Shown piece by piece: positions 62,891 to 64,000 of a stretch of 64,000 nucleotides of DNA. Each line of letters begins with the position of its first letter. The first letter of the stretch is position 1. The position numbers and the translations under genes are program-made. The stretch is from Silurus meridionalis (Eukaryota; Chordata; Actinopteri; Siluriformes; Siluridae). The stretch is taken from assembly GCF_014805685.1 (NCBI RefSeq), contig NC_060886.1:14882608-14946607 (forward strand), in the 5' to 3' direction. The notes beneath the pieces are model-generated. The model was not told the DNA's origin, made no database searches, and saw only the letters and a list, made by a program, of their open reading frames with translations.

Positions 62891-64000
62891 TTAGAGCCCC
62901 ATTTCCTCCTTGCTTTCTGCAATCTGCTTACATTTCTAAAAACAGAAGAGACACCAGTTAACCTGCTGAAGTACAAGATTCCTTTGATGAAACTACAATA
63001 CCCTCATTGACAACTTGACTAGGTGGACACTACATTCATACAATGACCTAACCAGTCACTCATGAGGCAGCAGATCAATGCATAAAATCATGCAGATATA
63101 AGCCAGGAGCTTCAGTTTATATTCACATCAAACATAAGAATAAAGAAATAGCTACAGTGATGTTAGAGCAGGAAGTAATAACATCCAAATAACGTCTGAC
63201 CTCTCTTATAAACTCTGCCAATAGAACGGACAATGTTCTATTCTTCTGACATCATTCTGTGTAAACTCTAAAGACTTGTGTAAAATTCCCAGATGATCAG
63301 CAGATTATGAAATATTCAAACCAGCCCTGCAGGTGCCAACATCCATGCCATGGCCAAAGTCACACCACACTTAACTGAAGACCAACTGAACTGCTTGTAC
63401 TATACCTGCATCATTTAATGTATTGTGCTGCTGACCAGTAAATGTGTAAATTACTAATAAATTACCAAAGCATCATTTATTTATCAATCACTGTGTAGAA
63501 GAATAAAACACTTTGAGGCTTGATGTAATAGGAAAACACCAACAACTAATTTATGTTGGCCAGAATCGCCACTGTGATGTAGATTATTTTCCTATACCAC
63601 CACGTCCTAGTGTTTTATTCTTTGCCTAAATACATTTGGGGGAAAAAAAACAAACAAACAAACAAAAAAAACAGGAAATCTGTTGTAAACAAGTACAGTA
63701 AGGCATTTTTCCTCACCTCTGTGAGCTCCTTAATACTAATGCTGTTAGCCTGCTGTGCCACTTTTCTCTTTACTTCTTCAATGTTTGCCAGATTAGGAGT
63801 AGGAGCTGGGGGAGGCTTGTTGGTGATGGTGGGCAGTGGAGGCATAGGGGGCATGGCTGCCAAGGCTCCCATGTTAGACAATGCCGCAGTCATAGTGGCT
63901 GCTGTCATACTGGCCATAGCAGCATTCATAGGCATGTTTGGTATTGGAGGCATACCAGGTATTCCCATTGGGATATTCATGGGCAAGTTGGGAACTGGCA
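62891..64000 (-). CDS. son: SON-like protein, 3' coding exons (partial, runs off window)
   Basis: SON is a nuclear-speckle protein that supports splicing of weak introns. Two exons are visible. The exon from the window edge to 63717 encodes a Met/Pro/Ala-rich stretch (PMNIPMGIPGMPPIPNMPMN) and then NIEEVKRKVAQQANSISIKE ending LTE. The next exon (62935 downward) encodes KCKQIAESKEEMGL and a stop at 62891-62893. The join LTE/KCKQIA matches what I recall of SON just before its C-terminal region. SON normally continues to a G-patch and a dsRNA-binding domain; neither was found in the ~7 kb downstream. This may be an alternative short terminal exon, since short SON isoforms are known in human, or a genuine truncation. 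The identification rests on short motifs. Confidence 0.72.
63015..63430. repeat. dispersed repeat, two halves in opposite orientation, in SON-like intron
   Basis: The first half (63015-63135) matches 59050-59220 in the same orientation. The second half (about 63230-63360) matches 59230-59360 in reverse. The family was not identified. Confidence 0.55.

Overview
The window is vertebrate nuclear DNA, almost certainly from a teleost fish. The genes have many exons with GT-AG introns. The intergenic DNA is AT-rich and full of microsatellites, Tc1/mariner elements, hAT-like elements with 8-bp target duplications, a piggyBac remnant and CR1/L2-type LINE tails typical of fish. An otophysan such as a catfish is plausible from the repeat mix, but this is inference. 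No bacterial, viral, CRISPR or tRNA/rRNA features were seen.

Layout. 1-2900: no gene seen. 3212-15528 (minus): atp1a1, the Na+/K+-ATPase catalytic alpha subunit, reconstructed as 22 coding exons and 1023 aa, with a TATA/GC-box promoter near 15651-15676. Inside it, a 2074-bp block carrying exons 13-17 and part of exon 18 is present twice in tandem (4496-6569 and 6570-8643) with no difference seen. A decayed Tc1 element sits in the following intron. 16-35 kb: a repeat-rich gene desert with five DNA transposons, two LINE remnants, decayed transposase fragments and long simple repeats. 35788-40396 (minus): mab21l3, 7 coding exons. 43460-44590 (plus): dnajc28, one coding exon, tail-to-tail with kcne1 at 44911-45288 (minus). 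47373-55706 (minus): rcan1, with two alternative first coding exons (49089-49175 and 55602-55706). 53.4-62.7 kb: a MITE, two Tc1 copies, a piggyBac remnant and a LINE tail. 62891-64000 (minus, cut by the window edge): a SON-like gene whose visible 3' coding exon ends in a stop before any G-patch or dsRNA-binding exon.

The genes do not form one pathway. Their order joins two blocks that are separate in human: ATP1A1-MAB21L3 (1p13) and SON/DNAJC28/KCNE1/RCAN1 (21q22). Atp1a1 and kcne1 both act on potassium at the plasma membrane; rcan1 controls calcineurin; dnajc28 is a J-domain co-chaperone-like protein; the SON-like protein belongs to nuclear-speckle splicing factors.

The most notable observations are the apparently perfect internal tandem duplication in atp1a1, the early-stopping SON-like gene, and an intron-containing IS630/Tc1-mariner element with a DD36E-spaced catalytic core and a 15-residue Gly/Arg repeat. 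No wholly new system was identified.
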